From assembly GCA_019633425.1 (NCBI GenBank), contig WSUB01000002.1, positions 620,001-684,000 of the forward strand: a stretch of DNA of 64,000 nt, in the 5' to 3' direction. How positions within the stretch are numbered: position 1 is the stretch's first letter; each line of letters begins with the position of its first letter. Below are positions 34,575 to 46,433 of this stretch, in pieces. The notes under the pieces were generated by a model. It was given only the letters and a program-made list of their open reading frames with translations. It was not told the origin of the DNA and ran no database searches. Source of the stretch: Tulasnella sp. 424. Lineage: Eukaryota > Basidiomycota > Agaricomycetes > Cantharellales > Tulasnellaceae. The translations under genes were made by a program, and so were the position numbers.

Positions 34575-34749
34575 CAGGGTGGACGGTGGTGGTAGTTGAA
34601 AACAACCGCTCTAACGCGCCAGCAACGTTGAAACATAATGCAAGCTGAGCCAAAAATTGGGTATATGTCGTGTCTCACGAAATCGTAAAGCTACATGACG
34701 AAGCAGGCGCAAATGGTATACAGCAAAAGAAGCGTAGGTCGTAGAAGAT

Positions 34750-36235
34750 CTACAGGAAATACTCGGGCAGCTAACAAGGTCAGAGTTTCCAGTTTGTCAA
34801 TAATCACAAGCATATTCCAAATTGTGAGCAGGCTCACCTTTCCGGCGGTTAGCAGTTGCTGGCTCGGTCCATCTGTTTGGTTCTCCGGAGCTGCCTCGAA
34901 GACGTTGAAATGCGTATGCTCTCCTGGTCCGATTTCAAGAATGCTTGCGCTATTCCCGCATCGATAGCAGTAGTTCGGGGCACTCCACACGGTCGATAGC
35001 CGGTTCTCAAAGAGGACTGAGAAACCTTCCATGCATAGCTGATGTGCACGAAGGATATGCTTCATGTTGTTCGTTTCGAGGAACTTGCGAACGACACCCG
35101 AACCGAACGTGTACCCTGCTCCCCTGCAGGTTACGGAGTGCTCCGTTAGTACCTGATAGGGCGATATAGTAGTCACCACACATGCCTCGGCGATATCGCA
35201 AAGTCCTCCTTATCAGGGTCCGGGTCAGACCATACCAGGTCAGCCATAGGGCCTTCGTGAGGTATTTCTGAGGAGCAAGACGGATTTAGCATAAGCGATT
35301 GCTCAGTTTACACTTAGTATCGTCATACCTCTAAAGCGATCGACGACCTTTATTTGATCAATGGAATGTATAGATGGTGACAGACCTAGAGAGGGGTTTC
35401 AGCCCAGGCGAAAGCAGATGTGCTTCAACGGAATTGTCTCATACCACCATGCACACAAAATATCCGGTCTTCTATCACGACGGACAGCGTTAAGAAGTCG
35501 AACATGTCGGTGAAGTACGTCCAAACGCTGGCAGATCCGTATTTCCGTACGCATTCCGTGTAGAACCCATACGTCTAGTTTCAGGTAATGGGACATGAGT
35601 CCAACACGGTTCGGCTTACGATTCTAAAGGGCACGTACTTGCGTTACCGCCCGTGACTCATGATTTCCCCGAATCAATTGCACCCGATCTGGGTACCGAA
35701 GTTTCAGACACGTCAGGAGCGAAATGGTCTCGACGCTGAACAGTCCCCTATCGACGTAGTCGCCTATTGATATGCTGTTGTCAGCTAAGCCTTTGCATTG
35801 TGGAAGACTTGCTATATACCCAGAAAAAGGTAGTTGGTATTCGGAGCGAAACCACCTTGACCAAACCCCAATTTAATCAGCAGTCCTTATTACCCACACA
35901 TTTAGCTCGTACCTATCCGAAATATCTCCACTAAGTCATAGAACTGCCTTTGTGAAGGCAAGTCAGCCTTAGACCACGCATTTCCTGGCTGCGGCGAGGA
36001 CGTGCCGCCGTCGACGCGTATGCGACTCGGCCGAGCCAGAATCAATGCTAACTTCAAGGAAGAAGACCCACCCATGGATATCTCCAACCACAGTGACAGG
36101 ACTTTGTACATGTACGACGTTGCTCTCCCGCATAAGGACCTCCTTTGTCTTCTCACATATCTCCCTTAGGAGCGTTTCATGAAGTAGCTGTTTGTTGAGT
36201 AACTTTTGTATACACGCGTCGAGATCGAAACCCAT
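34750..36235 (-). CDS. PPG1: PP2A-like serine/threonine phosphatase Ppg1
   Basis: Catalytic subunit of a PP2A-type phosphatase. Start ATG 36235 ([20 protein letters not shown]). Metal and active-site motifs are complete: GDIHG (split by an intron after GDIHG), [20 protein letters not shown], and [10 protein letters not shown]. The [18 protein letters not shown] block is Ppg1-like, as is [20 protein letters not shown]. The last exon is tiny and gives LPEYFL then TAG (34750-34752), close to the DYFL tail that PP2A-type enzymes carboxymethylate. About six introns. It is divergent from the first aldo-keto reductase. Confidence 0.92.
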
Positions 36236-36609
36236 AAGATATTGCAGCTGAACCGAAATATGACGATGCTGGGAACGTTGACGATGCCTTGATATAAGGA
36301 GTAGAACGTGAGTAATGATAACGAGTTTGAGTCTTCGAGACTTGGGCGGTAGTTGAAATTGAAAGATTGTGGCGGTGCACATCGGGACTCACGGTTCAGG
36401 TTCGACCACCGTCGGCACACCGGCCCCTGTGAAACTACGTCGACCGCAATTAATTATCCGACCCATCTCGCGGCTTGCCCAGATTGGGAGATATCGATGA
36501 CGTCTGACTCAGGAAATTTCACCTCCACCTACCCTCCACTAATCTATTTATACGAGAGGGCATTGCCAGGGATGACCTGAGCATCAAGCTTTGAAAGTCC
36601 TCCGACGAA
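36236..36609. promoter_or_regulatory. Divergent promoter, PPG1/aldo-keto reductase 1
   Basis: 374 bp between start codons. On the plus side a TATA-like tatttata lies at 36544-36551, about 60 bp before the ATG. Nothing comparable is seen for PPG1. Confidence 0.5.
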
Positions 36610-37844
36610 ATGCCAGCCCAACCTCTCGAATCGACACCTTTTTTCACTCTGAACAATGGACAAAAGATACCAGCTGTTGGGTTGGGGTACGTCGCGTTCA
36701 TTGTCCTGAACAACTTCTGGATGCTGACTGCTTTCTCCGGACAAGGTGTTGGATGGGCAGCCCCGGCCAAGGAGAGCGTTGCGAGGAGATGGTCCGCAAA
36801 GGGCTGAAGCTCGGATATCGTCACCTTGATACAGTAACTATATCACTCTAGTACATCCAAACTTTCGACTGAATCGTTGACAGGCAGCAGGCTACGCAAA
36901 CGAGGAACACACCGGCAAGGCTATTCGCGAATCAGGCATTCCGCGATCAGAGATATTCCTGACGACCAAGCTTGGAGATCGTGACCACGGTCGCGTCAAA
37001 GAGGCACTCGAAGAAAGTCTTTCGAAACTAGATTGCGAGTACATTGACCTCTATTTGATGCACTGGCCACAGGCCCAAGACTCCAATGGTGCGTCTGGCA
37101 TCGGATATTTCTAGTTCCTTGAACATGAAAATGTTGACCGCAATCAACAGGAAAAACGCTCCAGCCGGAAGAAAGCCCCACTTATGTGGAAACGTGGAAG
37201 GAGATGGAGAAGCTTTTGGATACGGGGAAGGTCAAGTCAATCGGTGTGTCGAACTTCAGCATCAAAACGCTCGAAGTGCTCCTACCCGAAGCCAAGATCG
37301 TACCTGCCGCGAACCAGGCAAGTCCGATGCATTTGCGAAAATCTGTTTTTTCATTGACCTAAGCTGCCTTATAGGTTCAAATGCATCCCTCTTTGCCTCA
37401 ACGTGACCTTGTGGACTACTGCGCAACCAAAGGCATCCACATAACCGCCTACTCTCCGCTGGGCCAGGTCAACTCTCCATTCTATACCGACGAGACCGTA
37501 ACCCGCGTGGCTGAGAAATCAGGAATTACTGCCGCGCAAGTGCTTCTCAGTTGGGCAGTACAGCGGGGCACATCCGTCATTCCCAAGAGCGAGAAGGAGG
37601 AGCGACTGAAAAATAACATTACGGTACGTCTAATTCTACCTCTGTGTATAATATTGACAACTAATTGCACTCTGTTGGATTCAAGATCGTCCGACTTGAC
37701 GATGAAGACTTCGAGGCGATCGAAAATCTGCATAAGCGACCGGGGATGAATAGACAGCTCATATTCCCGTCCAACAACTTCATTGATGGGAAACGAGCTC
37801 AGTTTGGATGGACGTACGAGCAGCTTGGCTGGGAATACGAGTAG
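36610..37844 (+). CDS. Aldo-keto reductase 1 (tandem pair)
   Basis: NADPH-dependent cytosolic aldehyde/ketone reductase, closest in form to the yeast Gcy1/Ypr1 group. Start ATG 36610. Landmarks: [12 protein letters not shown], then [18 protein letters not shown] with catalytic Asp and Tyr, TTKL with the Lys, LMHWP with the His, [15 protein letters not shown] and [10 protein letters not shown] for cofactor binding. All four catalytic residues are present. Five introns, in the same positions and phases as in the neighbour at 38188. It ends [14 protein letters not shown] 37842. The substrate cannot be told from the sequence. Confidence 0.9.
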
Positions 37845-38187
37845 ACTCCGTTGCCAACACCTGAGATCCGCTTCATGCCTCAGGTCGTTACCTTCCCATG
37901 ATGGTACAGTGTGGATATTGAAATAGTTGTCGATCAGATTTGAGATATATTGTTGTTGTTCTCCTCCAACGAGAAGCGATCTCAAGAGTAGATCGGTGAC
38001 GAGAGAAGCATCTTGCTCGGCGGCCTACTCAAGAAGCCTCCACCCCAACCATGACGCACTTCCATTCCTGGCATCCCAAGGAGCCACTCCTCCACCAGCC
38101 TCCACCAGCCTCCACCACCGGCCATGTATAAGTAGGGATGACGATGCTACGACTGATCATCAAACCTCACTGAAGACGACGATTGAC
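37845..38187. promoter_or_regulatory. Intergenic and promoter of aldo-keto reductase 2
   Basis: Contains a small repeat of cctccaccag units (about 38080-38117) and a TATA-like tgtataagta at 38125-38134, about 55-60 bp before the ATG, mirroring the arrangement of the first copy. Confidence 0.5.
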
Positions 38188-39444
38188 ATGCCTGGAGAAC
38201 TTCTGAGCTCTTTACCAATAATTACTCTCAATGATGGAAGCAAAATGCCTGCCGTGGGGCTGGGGTGTGTTCTTAAATCTGTCCCGAAGTCAAGCGCGTG
38301 TGCTAATACTAGCAAATCTCTATTATATAGCTGTTGGATGGGTAGCTACGGGGAGGGCGAACGATGTGAGCAGATGGTGCGGACAGCCCTGAAGGTTGGA
38401 TATCGTCATTTTGATACGGTCCGTGGGTCATTAGATTTTATTTTTTGTAACTAATGATGCTAACGAGGTTAAGTAGGCCGCAGGATATCAGAACGAGAAA
38501 CATACAGGGAGGGCCATTCGCGAATCGGGCGTTCCCCGTTCAGAGATCTTCTTGACCACCAAACTAGCAAATACCGATCACCATCGGGTCCGAGAAGCAT
38601 TCGAAGCGAGCCTTGCTCAATTGGACTGCGAATACGTCGATTTGTACTTGATGCACTGGCCTCAACATCAAGATGAGACCGGTAGGCCTGCACATCTTGA
38701 GAAATGCTGCATTCGGAGCTCTGACCGGCCGCGTTGCACGCATGATAGGTCGGGCACTTAAAGAAGATGAAAGCCCAACTTTTGTAGAGACCTGGAAAGA
38801 GATGGAGAAGCTGTTGGAAACGGGGAAAGTCAAGTCCATCGGCGTCTCAAACTTTAGTGTCAAAACATTCGACGTACTTCTTCCGCACGTCAAGATCGTG
38901 CCCGTAGTGAACCAGGTACGTATGGTCGACTCTCTCGCTCTCATAAGATCCCAAATCAATGGCGATCCTCGATCTAAAGGTCCAACTCCACCCTTACCTC
39001 CCTCAAACCGAACTCTTGGATTACTGCACCTCCAAAGGCATCCATCTCACCGCGTATTCCCCACTCGGCCAAACAAACTCACCGCTTTTCACCGATGATA
39101 CCATCGTACGCATCGCCGAGAAATACGGGATCTCTACCGGACAAGTCTTGCTTAGTTGGGGTGTTCAACGGGGCACCTCTGTCGTCCCCAAAAGCGAGAA
39201 GGAGGAGCGCCTCAGGAGCAACTTGAAGGTACGTTTCTAATGAAATACCCTTGTGGAACCGTATCCAACACCAGTTTCCTAGCTTGTCAAGTTCGACTCT
39301 GAAGACTTTGAAGCGATCAACGCTATCCATAAGCAGCCCGGAAAGAATAAGAACGTCGCGTTCCATATGGGCTATGTCGACGGCAAACCTGGCATGTTTG
39401 GATGGACGTACGAACAGCTCGGCTGGGAGTATGACTACGAGTAA
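38188..39444 (+). CDS. Aldo-keto reductase 2 (tandem pair)
   Basis: Paralogue of the gene at 36610, with identical intron phases. Start ATG 38188 (MPGELLSSLPIITLNDGSKM). Catalytic set intact: YRHFDTAAGYQNEKHTG (Asp, Tyr), TTKL (Lys), LMHWP (His). Cofactor loop [10 protein letters not shown]. The C-terminus ends WEYDYE, TAA 39442. It differs from copy 1 most in exon 1 and in the last exon (HMGYVDGKPGMFGW against [14 protein letters not shown]), the region that shapes the substrate pocket in this family. NADPH-linked cytosolic reductase; substrate unknown. Confidence 0.9.
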
Positions 39445-40155
39445 GCCATAAGGCGGCGTCGAGGCATCGGGCGCTACCATAGCCTAGGCGATATCCAAAG
39501 GACGGGGATCCCGATTCCCCTGCATGTCATATTTATAGCGATGTGATTAATGACGCTTGAAAAACTCAAAAGGCGTAGAACCGACGGAATGACTGGCCTC
39601 GTTCATTTATTCAAGATCCAAGTTCGATGCGGCTCAGATCTGATATACGCACTTTGACTTCTGGGCCTTGTTTGTGCGGAATGAATCCGAGGACGATCTC
39701 GGTGGAACGCATTGCACCTTCGAGGTTCCCTGGAAATGACGATAGAATCGCGCAATCTGGGGCACAAACACTGGCTATATTCGACATCCTGACGCTCGAC
39801 GCTGAACGCAAGTGGATTATGAAGCATCTTGCGCAAAAGTACGTATTAAACCACGCACACGCCAGAGAGCGAGGAAAATATGTAGATTGGGTAGCGAGTT
39901 ACAACAATATATACTGGTTGGACGGCGGACCAGGAAACGTCGTAGTTGGATACAATGCACAGGGTAGAATTTGAAACCGCTCAAGACAACCAAAAAGTAA
40001 AACGTGAAGTAAAAAAGACATACAAAAAAGGAGTTGGATCCAAAAATTTAAACTGGAGACAGATATCCGAGTCATGAGTTCTGGGACAGCACAGACCGAA
40101 GCTGGTCGACCCAGCAGCATAGAACAAGCTATCATACGCATCCGATTCATGGATT
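39445..40155. other. Intergenic, aldo-keto reductase 2 to bZIP gene
   Basis: Converging 3' ends. A minus-strand frame at 39611-39811 and a plus-strand frame at 39627-39974 overlap each other. Neither has a recognisable domain or a supported start, so I list no gene. Confidence 0.45.
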
Positions 40156-41676
40156 TCATGCCGTAGCCTCTGTCGCAGAGTCCCTCTTCCGCTTGCTGCC
40201 AGTCGTAGCAGAGGAGGTGGCTTGCTGTGGTGGAGGAATCGTGGGCAGACCAGGACCACCGGGCATAGCGATTGGCATGCCAGTGCCACCAGTAACGCCA
40301 ACCACCAAACCCTTGAGCCAACCGTTTTCCCTCCTAAGCGCCTCGCATTCACGCTCGAGCTCTCCGACCTTGGACTCCAAGTCCTTGCAGCGAGACTCCA
40401 TGGCATGCTCACGCTCTTTTTTCTTGGCCCTGAACCTTGCTGACGCAGCGGTGTTGCGACGACGCTTGTCTTCGGTAGGATTCATAGCCCGACCAGAGTC
40501 GGCCGATCCGTCATCTACTGGGGAACCGTGGTCATGTGGGTCTGCCACTGATGGGGAGCGGGACTCGGGATTCGGGCGTCGTTCCGAAACGGCGATGGAG
40601 CTGGATCGGGCATGCGAGCCGGCCACAGCGGTACTTGACTTCCGAGATCGCGGCTTTTTAGCGGGAGGAGGGTTGGTTGACTCGAGCGGTGATTGGGGGG
40701 TCGCTGTTGTGGGAGTCGACGTGGTCGGTGGGGCAGCTTGTGGAACGGGGGGTGCGAGAGGGGCAAGGGGCTGCTGTTGAAATGCCGGGGCAAATGGGTG
40801 GAACGAGTGGGCGTGGCCGAACGGGTTTGCGTAGAGGAGCTGATTGAGGTTCATGACGTCCGGTGACATTTGATTGCCCGACATTGCGAGGAAGCTGCCA
40901 AAGTCGAAAGCGGCGGGAGTCGTGGGTGGGAAGAGAGGTGTTGCAGCAGGTGCAGGGGCGGCGGGGGCCGGATTTGATCCACTCGCATGTTGCTGCTGGG
41001 AGTCTTCCTGAGAGTTGCCTCCCAGGGCAGTCTGAGGAGGTAGCAGCTGGCGCAGGCCACTTGGAGGGTTCTTTGCAAGAAAGTCTCTTTTCTTCTTGAG
41101 TGAGAGAGCAGTTGCGGCCGAATCTCCAGTCTTGCCGTCCTTTTCGTCGCCGTCGTCAGAATTCAAATCGGAGGGTGGGACGAAAGGTTCATCTGAGGCG
41201 AAGGCGACGTTGGTCCATACGTCGAGCTGGGATAGATCTGCGTAGGCAACTGAGGAGAGGAGGTCTTGAGCATCTGAAGATACTTGTGCATTTCCGTTGG
41301 GGGATTGGACCAGATTAAGACCCTGCAGGATGGCACCCGTTGTGCTATTGGGAGCCATGATTGCGATTTGGGTAAGTTGAAGGGCGATTTGTGGGTCGAA
41401 AGAGTCGAGAAAGTCGAAGGAGAATGAAGGAGAGAGCTGACGCTGGGATGAGTCGTCGGTTGCGTGCTCTGAGGATGAGGGGGTGAGGGGGGAAGAGCAC
41501 GCAAGGGAATGGTGCGAGGCCCAAGCGTCGGTTGGAAGCGGCAAATTGTACTCGGGGTTTATCTCCGGCTCCTCCAGCCGTATTACGTTATCAAAGACCT
41601 CCACCATGCGTCTCTCGAGGTCTTCATCAGCATCGAGCTCGGTGGGTTCTGCCGAGGATATCGCATCGAATATCAT
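40156..41676 (-). CDS. bZIP transcription factor
   Basis: Nuclear DNA-binding activator, intronless, 506 residues. Start ATG 41676 (MIFDAISSAEPTELDADEDL). The N-terminal 370 residues are acidic, then Pro/Ser/Gln/Ala-rich and probably disordered, with a basic stretch PPAKKPRSRKSS. The bZIP domain is C-terminal: basic region EDKRRRNTAASARFRAKKKE, then a zipper with heptads LESKVGELERECEALRREN and WLKGL. The NTAASARFR core is of the Gcn4/Cys-3 class, so control of amino-acid or sulfur metabolism is possible but unproven. It ends KRKRDSATEATA. Confidence 0.85.
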   Translation of the reverse strand: MIFDAISSAEPTELDADEDLERRMVEVFDNVIRLEEPEINPEYNLPLPTDAWASHHSLACSSPLTPSSSEHATDDSSQRQLSPSFSFDFLDSFDPQIALQLTQIAIMAPNSTTGAILQGLNLVQSPNGNAQVSSDAQDLLSSVAYADLSQLDVWTNVAFASDEPFVPPSDLNSDDGDEKDGKTGDSAATALSLKKKRDFLAKNPPSGLRQLLPPQTALGGNSQEDSQQQHASGSNPAPAAPAPAATPLFPPTTPAAFDFGSFLAMSGNQMSPDVMNLNQLLYANPFGHAHSFHPFAPAFQQQPLAPLAPPVPQAAPPTTSTPTTATPQSPLESTNPPPAKKPRSRKSSTAVAGSHARSSSIAVSERRPNPESRSPSVADPHDHGSPVDDGSADSGRAMNPTEDKRRRNTAASARFRAKKKEREHAMESRCKDLESKVGELERECEALRRENGWLKGLVVGVTGGTGMPIAMPGGPGLPTIPPPQQATSSATTGSKRKRDSATEATA

Positions 41677-41858
41677 GAAGGAACTTTGGTGAAGGGGAGG
41701 GGCATGGAGTATGAAGGGCAGAGGTCGAAGGGAGCAGAGGTCAAAGCAAGGCGTAGAGGAGTGAGTATCATCGGGACTATATCTATATCAAGGGCATAAC
41801 CTCTGCACCCTATAGAGGCCCCCGCACACTATCACACCAAGGCCACAAACACGAGATC

Positions 41859-42791
41859 TTAGACCGGCAAAGCAAAGGCAACGTACAGAAGTAGCACCCC
41901 CAACATCGGACCGTTTACGGCAGTTGAGAGATCTCCCCAGCCCGCAGCCCCGTTCACAGCGCTAGTCGCGGCCGTCGCCGTCATCTGAGCGCCATCGGTG
42001 GCGCTGATATTTGGAGTCGGTCCATTGGAGAATCCGCCTGGATTTCCCCTTGGTGAATCCGTGGCCGTCGTCATCGTCCCGCTCCCAACCGGACTCTCCG
42101 ACCCAGTAACTCCAGCGGTCGCTGAGGGAAACTCCGTAAATGATGTAATTGTCGTAGCAGGGAGGGTATACCCAGCGTTCTGGCAACCTTCTATCAGCTC
42201 TGTCAGCGTGGTGTTAGAGCATTGCATGAGACAGGGCCGTAATCAGATCCCTATCCCGGTTTCATCCTCAAGCCGAACAGTGTGTATATGCTTACGGTTT
42301 AGAACTTGTTGTGCTGCTTCCATATTTGCTTCTTGGTTTAGGGGTCCAGCTATCTGAATTGTGCATTCAAGGCAGTCGACGCTGGTGTGGAAATAAGGGG
42401 GTTATAAACGAGCAAACCTGTCAAGCTGCTGCCTAGAACCCACGTCGATCTTTCTACTGATTTCTTGCATAGGCATTTGAAATCGTTGACGGTGCAAGTG
42501 TTGAGCGTACTCTGGATCGACGAGCAGGCTGATTGGCACTAAAAGCGGAACGTCCCGAACGGCAACTTTCAGAAAATCTTCAACCAATCGGAAAACCGGA
42601 CCTCACCTGAGGTGGGAACTGCACACTTTGTCGTCTGGTAATACCATTGATTCTCGCGAATCTAGGAGGTTCTGCGCCAGTTGGTTGTGAGATGTGTGGT
42701 TCCGGATTAGGTTTAGACTGGAACGGTGCATACCTCCAAGTGCCTGGATAGTGTTTAGAGTTAGGCCTAATATTGCGATTCGAAGTAGCAT
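41859..42791 (-). CDS. Small Cys-rich secreted protein with GPI-type tail
   Basis: Five exons. Exon 1 (ATG 42791) gives the signal peptide MLLRIAILGLTLNTIQALG. By phase the next exons read EPPRFARINGITRRQSVQF, then PPQ and CQSACSSIQSTLNTCTVNDF with KCLCKKS, then VDCLECTIQIAG and LIEGCQNAGYTLPATT. The cysteine pattern recalls small CFEM-like agaricomycete surface proteins, but the order is not a textbook CFEM. A Ser/Thr/Gly-rich spacer follows, and the last residues (VNGPMLGVLLLYVAFALPV) form a hydrophobic GPI-signal tail. It is probably cell-wall or membrane anchored. Exon joints are inferred. Confidence 0.6.
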
Positions 42792-44080
42792 CCCTGATTG
42801 CGCAATGTCAATGCTAGATGGTGCGAATGTGCTAATCGACGCTTGTTATTGCGTCAGTTGTGGTGGAAGTCGACAGCAGAGCATTCTCGCGTCGCACAGC
42901 CGAATAAAGGGACACACACGTGATGGGTACGGTAACGACGGCTTTCATTTGCCAATGTTCTGGAGTCTTTGTCGGGCGAGTCTGACGGCCGAGACTGATG
43001 GAGGGCGATTCGAGACTACCGAGGTCGACAGATCAGTTCTGTGGAGCTCATTCTCTGGAGACTCGCGAGTCGATGCGTCCTACAGGATGCACTTAAGCGC
43101 CGCTGGGACACCGGAGCTCGGGCAGGCATGGAATTCCACAGAACAGACATAAATACAGAATAAAGATAACAAAGGAGCTGTGGAGCTCCTAGCCAGAACT
43201 TTGGTATGCACAACTCTATCCTATACAACGTTTAGCCCGGAATGCGGACGGCGGGAGGCTTCGGGTTCGTCCGCCTGAGGAATTCGGAATTCATGTGGGG
43301 ATATGATTCATTCGAGTCGCGTGATTTACGCCTGGCGCGTGGGAGGGAGGAATCGAGATTCCTTTGGCACCGAGCCCGTGGAAAATCCGCTAGGCGGCGT
43401 TGGGGTAACGGAAGGGTTGCCGTTGAGTGTGGGTGAGGCGAACGCAGCTGCGTACATCTCGAATGTCTCTTTGGGGTTCTGTGCGATGGTGAACAGATTC
43501 GTGGTGGGAGTCGGTGAGGAGGTAGGTATGCCGAAAATCATTTGAGAGCGATGAGTTTTGGAGAGACAAGTCTAGAGGAATGATGATGGAGATGCTTTCG
43601 CTTCTCGGGGGCGATTTTCGCTCGATACTGAGGATTATGATTCTGACGAAGTCGCCACTCTCTATAAAAGCGGTACATACGACCTACAAGCTCAGCTTTA
43701 TCTCGGCGTCGTCGATGACCGTCTGAAGTATCGTCGACAGCCTCGCATCTCCTATGGAGAGGAAGAGCTGAAGTCAACGCTCCTCAATCGTCTGTGATTG
43801 GCGTGTCAGCGGTCACCATTACAACGCGGACTGCACGAAACGTGTTGCCTGCTGGCATTGTACCTTACTAACTCATGGCTGAGCGTTGTTGTTTGTGATG
43901 ATGGAGGGCTGAAAGGTATTGTGGGTCAAGTTCTCCGTTCTCAGGGGGCCAAGTCGCCGCGGTCCACCCTTGACCAAGTCACCTTATCCAGGTTTTTCGC
44001 AACGCTAAACTCCAACGCCACACCTTTGTCACCCCACCTTCTTCCTTCTCCCTTTTCGAAAAAAAATAAAAAATAAAAAC
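42792..44080. other. Intergenic, 1.3 kb
   Basis: Two divergent promoters. Short frames near 43240-43550 on both strands and at 43538-43777 on the minus strand have no recognisable content. An A-rich run (aaaaaaataaaaaataaaa) directly precedes the ATG at 44081. Confidence 0.45.
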
Positions 44081-45280
44081 ATGGACGCGACACATACAAG
44101 TCCACGGAGGTCACGAAAACCATCAAGCGGCGTACCGCCAAGAGAACCACCACCTTCATACGAGGTCGCCATCTCTTATCCCCACTCCCAAGAGGTTTCA
44201 GAAGATACTCCGCTCCTCCTCGGCCCAGATTCGACTCATACGACCAACCAGACAATACCTACATCACCACGACGAACTCGTCCGCGGCCTGCAAGGTTGC
44301 AAAGAGAGTATTCGCAGACCGATTCGCTTGATGGAGGATTGGGTAGTCCGCAGCTTTCTGCCGTGGAGCTCGCTGGAAACGCCAGTTTCCTGGCCCGATG
44401 GAAGTATCGAATAAGATGGTACTTCCGTCCGTTGGTCAAGAAGAAATATTGGATGCCTGCATTGCATCTCATTGTCATCAATTTCCCATTTGCGCTGTGA
44501 GTAAACGCGAACCACATGCAAGCTCCCGGTTTTTAACGGATGTGTCCGGAAATGGCAACTCCTCCTTTTTCCTTCTTGAACCCTCTCATAGAGCCGCTTG
44601 GGTCTATTTATTCGTGGGCACACTCGTTGGAACTACGCTCCTTTTATTGCTTCCTTTTGGTGTTGTGATATGGTGGGCCACCTTGATCGGCGCCCGGGCG
44701 TTTTCAAGATGGGAGGTTCGTAAGAGCCAACGCCACCGTTCCCCTGCGTTCGGCCCCCTGACGAATTCTTGTTTCAGCTTGCACTACAACACAAATTCCA
44801 CCTGCGATTCACCGATTTTGCTACGCCAACTGTGCCATACCGGTATCAACCGTCACTCCTTAGCGGCCCCCGATCCCCTCTCCTGCCCGTCTCGGCACTT
44901 CAACTCGAAACCAGTTCAGCTACAGAGGATGGAGAACATGCCATGCACCCTCCAGAATATCAGAGGACCTTCCTTCAGACTACCTATGCGATGGTGCGTT
45001 TCTGTACTGTCCCGTGTGGTGAAGAGGTCGTTTGTCTAACCCAGGCATCATCCCCATCTCCTAGTTCCTGGACCCGGCATCGTACCAGCCAATATTTTAC
45101 TTCATTGTCCTCAAAGGGGCGACCACGCTGTTTTTGACCCCGCTAATCATTGCCCTGTTCCCTGTATCGGTGGTCCTGATAGCGCCTGCACCACTGGCGT
45201 TACGCCTTCTGCGGAGAATCGGTTTGTGGCAAGCCGATCTGGCTATGGAAGCGTTGGAATGGGTAGTTGTTATGGAGTGA
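44081..45280 (+). CDS. Multi-pass membrane protein with Pro/Ser-rich N-terminus
   Basis: Not recognised with certainty. ATG 44081 (MDATHTSPRRSRKPSSGVPP) opens about 100 hydrophilic residues containing PPSYEVAIS, a PPxY-type motif that WW-domain ubiquitin ligases of the Rsp5 class bind, and EDTPLLLG. Membrane segments follow over four exons: MPALHLIVINFPFALAAWVY, LFVGTLVGTTLLLLLPFGVV, and, after a soluble stretch, IFYFIVLKGATTLFLTPLII with LFPVSVVLIAPAPLALRLL. The ends ALEWVVVME and TGA 45278 fit phase. The layout (paired hydrophobic hairpins) resembles bacterial putative-sensor domains, but I would not name it so. It probably sits in an endomembrane. Confidence 0.6.
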
Positions 45281-45642
45281 TCGATGCTACGTTGTCCATT
45301 CCCCCTGCTGGGAATGTCGGTATTCTGGAACCCGGTGTTCGAGAGTTACACACACCCCACTCTTGCTTGCTCATTCATATATCAATCGATGTACTCCCCC
45401 TTTCGTTCATTTCGATTGCATACTTCTTCAGTGTTATGACAGTGCGTGTGGGCCTCCATCCGGCTTGGTGAACTTTGCAGCTGCTACTGGTCATCGCGAC
45501 GTCAGCCTCCACACGCCTTCTAAATACAAATAAGCAAACGATATCCGTCTTCCGACGTTCGGCGTTCCGTTCCATCACAAGGAGAAGAACTTTGACTTAC
45601 ACTGCACCTACAAGCAACACACTTCGTCGTTTCCAACACAAC

Positions 45643-46433
45643 ATGGCACCTCCAGAGACCGCTGGCTATCAGGTGGGCTGTTTATTGACGGTCAACGATC
45701 CCTCGATCGAAACTGACTCGTCCTATGCCCGCCAATCCTCTCAACTTTCGATCTATGACACTCGACGTGTATTTTATGCTTGTTACGTGCTAGTTCAACC
45801 ACACTATGATTCGCGTCAAGGACGCCAAAGAGTCAATCGCCTTCTACACCGACGTCATCGGGATGGAGGTCATCTCCGAATACCATAACAACGATGCCAA
45901 GTTCAGTTTGTACTTCTTGGCTTTCGATCACTCTGATGGGAAGGATACAAAAGAAGAGAAGGATAGTGGCCGGATGAGGCGTGAAGGCATGCTTACATCT
46001 GCTCTGGGGTGGTGAGGATCTGCGGCTGATCGGCTTGAGCAGGCGTCCTTGAATTAACTCACAACCATGGTACCGAGTCCGATCCCGATTTCAAGGGGTA
46101 CGCAAATGGCAATCAGGAACCTGGTAGAGGGTTCGGTGGGTGTATTGTCTTTGGCGTTCCCGGTAATCTGCCTTTCTAATTCGACGACTTGCGCTTAGGC
46201 CACCTCGCCATCAGCGTGGATGACATCCAAGCTGCATGCGAACGCTTCGAACGTCTCGGCGTTCGTTTCCAAAAACGATTGACCGATGGCAAGATGAAGA
46301 ACATTGCGTTTATTTTGGATCCTGATGGGTGAGCTTTCTTACTTAATCTTCCAGTCAACCCCTATTTTGCTTAACGACGCGTTGATTGTGTTCCAGGTAT
46401 TGGATTGAGGTCGTCCCAAAGAACTTTAGCTAA
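45643..46433 (+). CDS. GLO1: Glyoxalase I (lactoylglutathione lyase)
   Basis: Converts the methylglyoxal-glutathione hemithioacetal to S-lactoylglutathione, cytosolic. ATG 45643 ([10 protein letters not shown]), then [20 protein letters not shown] after a short intron. Metal ligands and fold motifs are in place: [13 protein letters not shown] (Glu), [11 protein letters not shown] (His) and [15 protein letters not shown] (Glu) at the end. It is a single-module enzyme of about 180 residues, so it would work as a dimer, unlike the two-module monomeric yeast Glo1. The frame stays open upstream with an Arg-rich peptide but without an in-frame ATG, so no presequence is claimed. Three or four introns. 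Confidence 0.88.

Noticed and set aside
39611..39974. Two overlapping frames on opposite strands between aldo-keto reductase 2 and the bZIP gene
   Set aside because: No domain, no clear start context and no splice partners. Neither can be preferred.
45475..45642. Arg-rich mitochondrial presequence for glyoxalase I
   Set aside because: The frame is open but begins at TTG with a stop just upstream, and there is no ATG before 45643, so a presequence is not supported.
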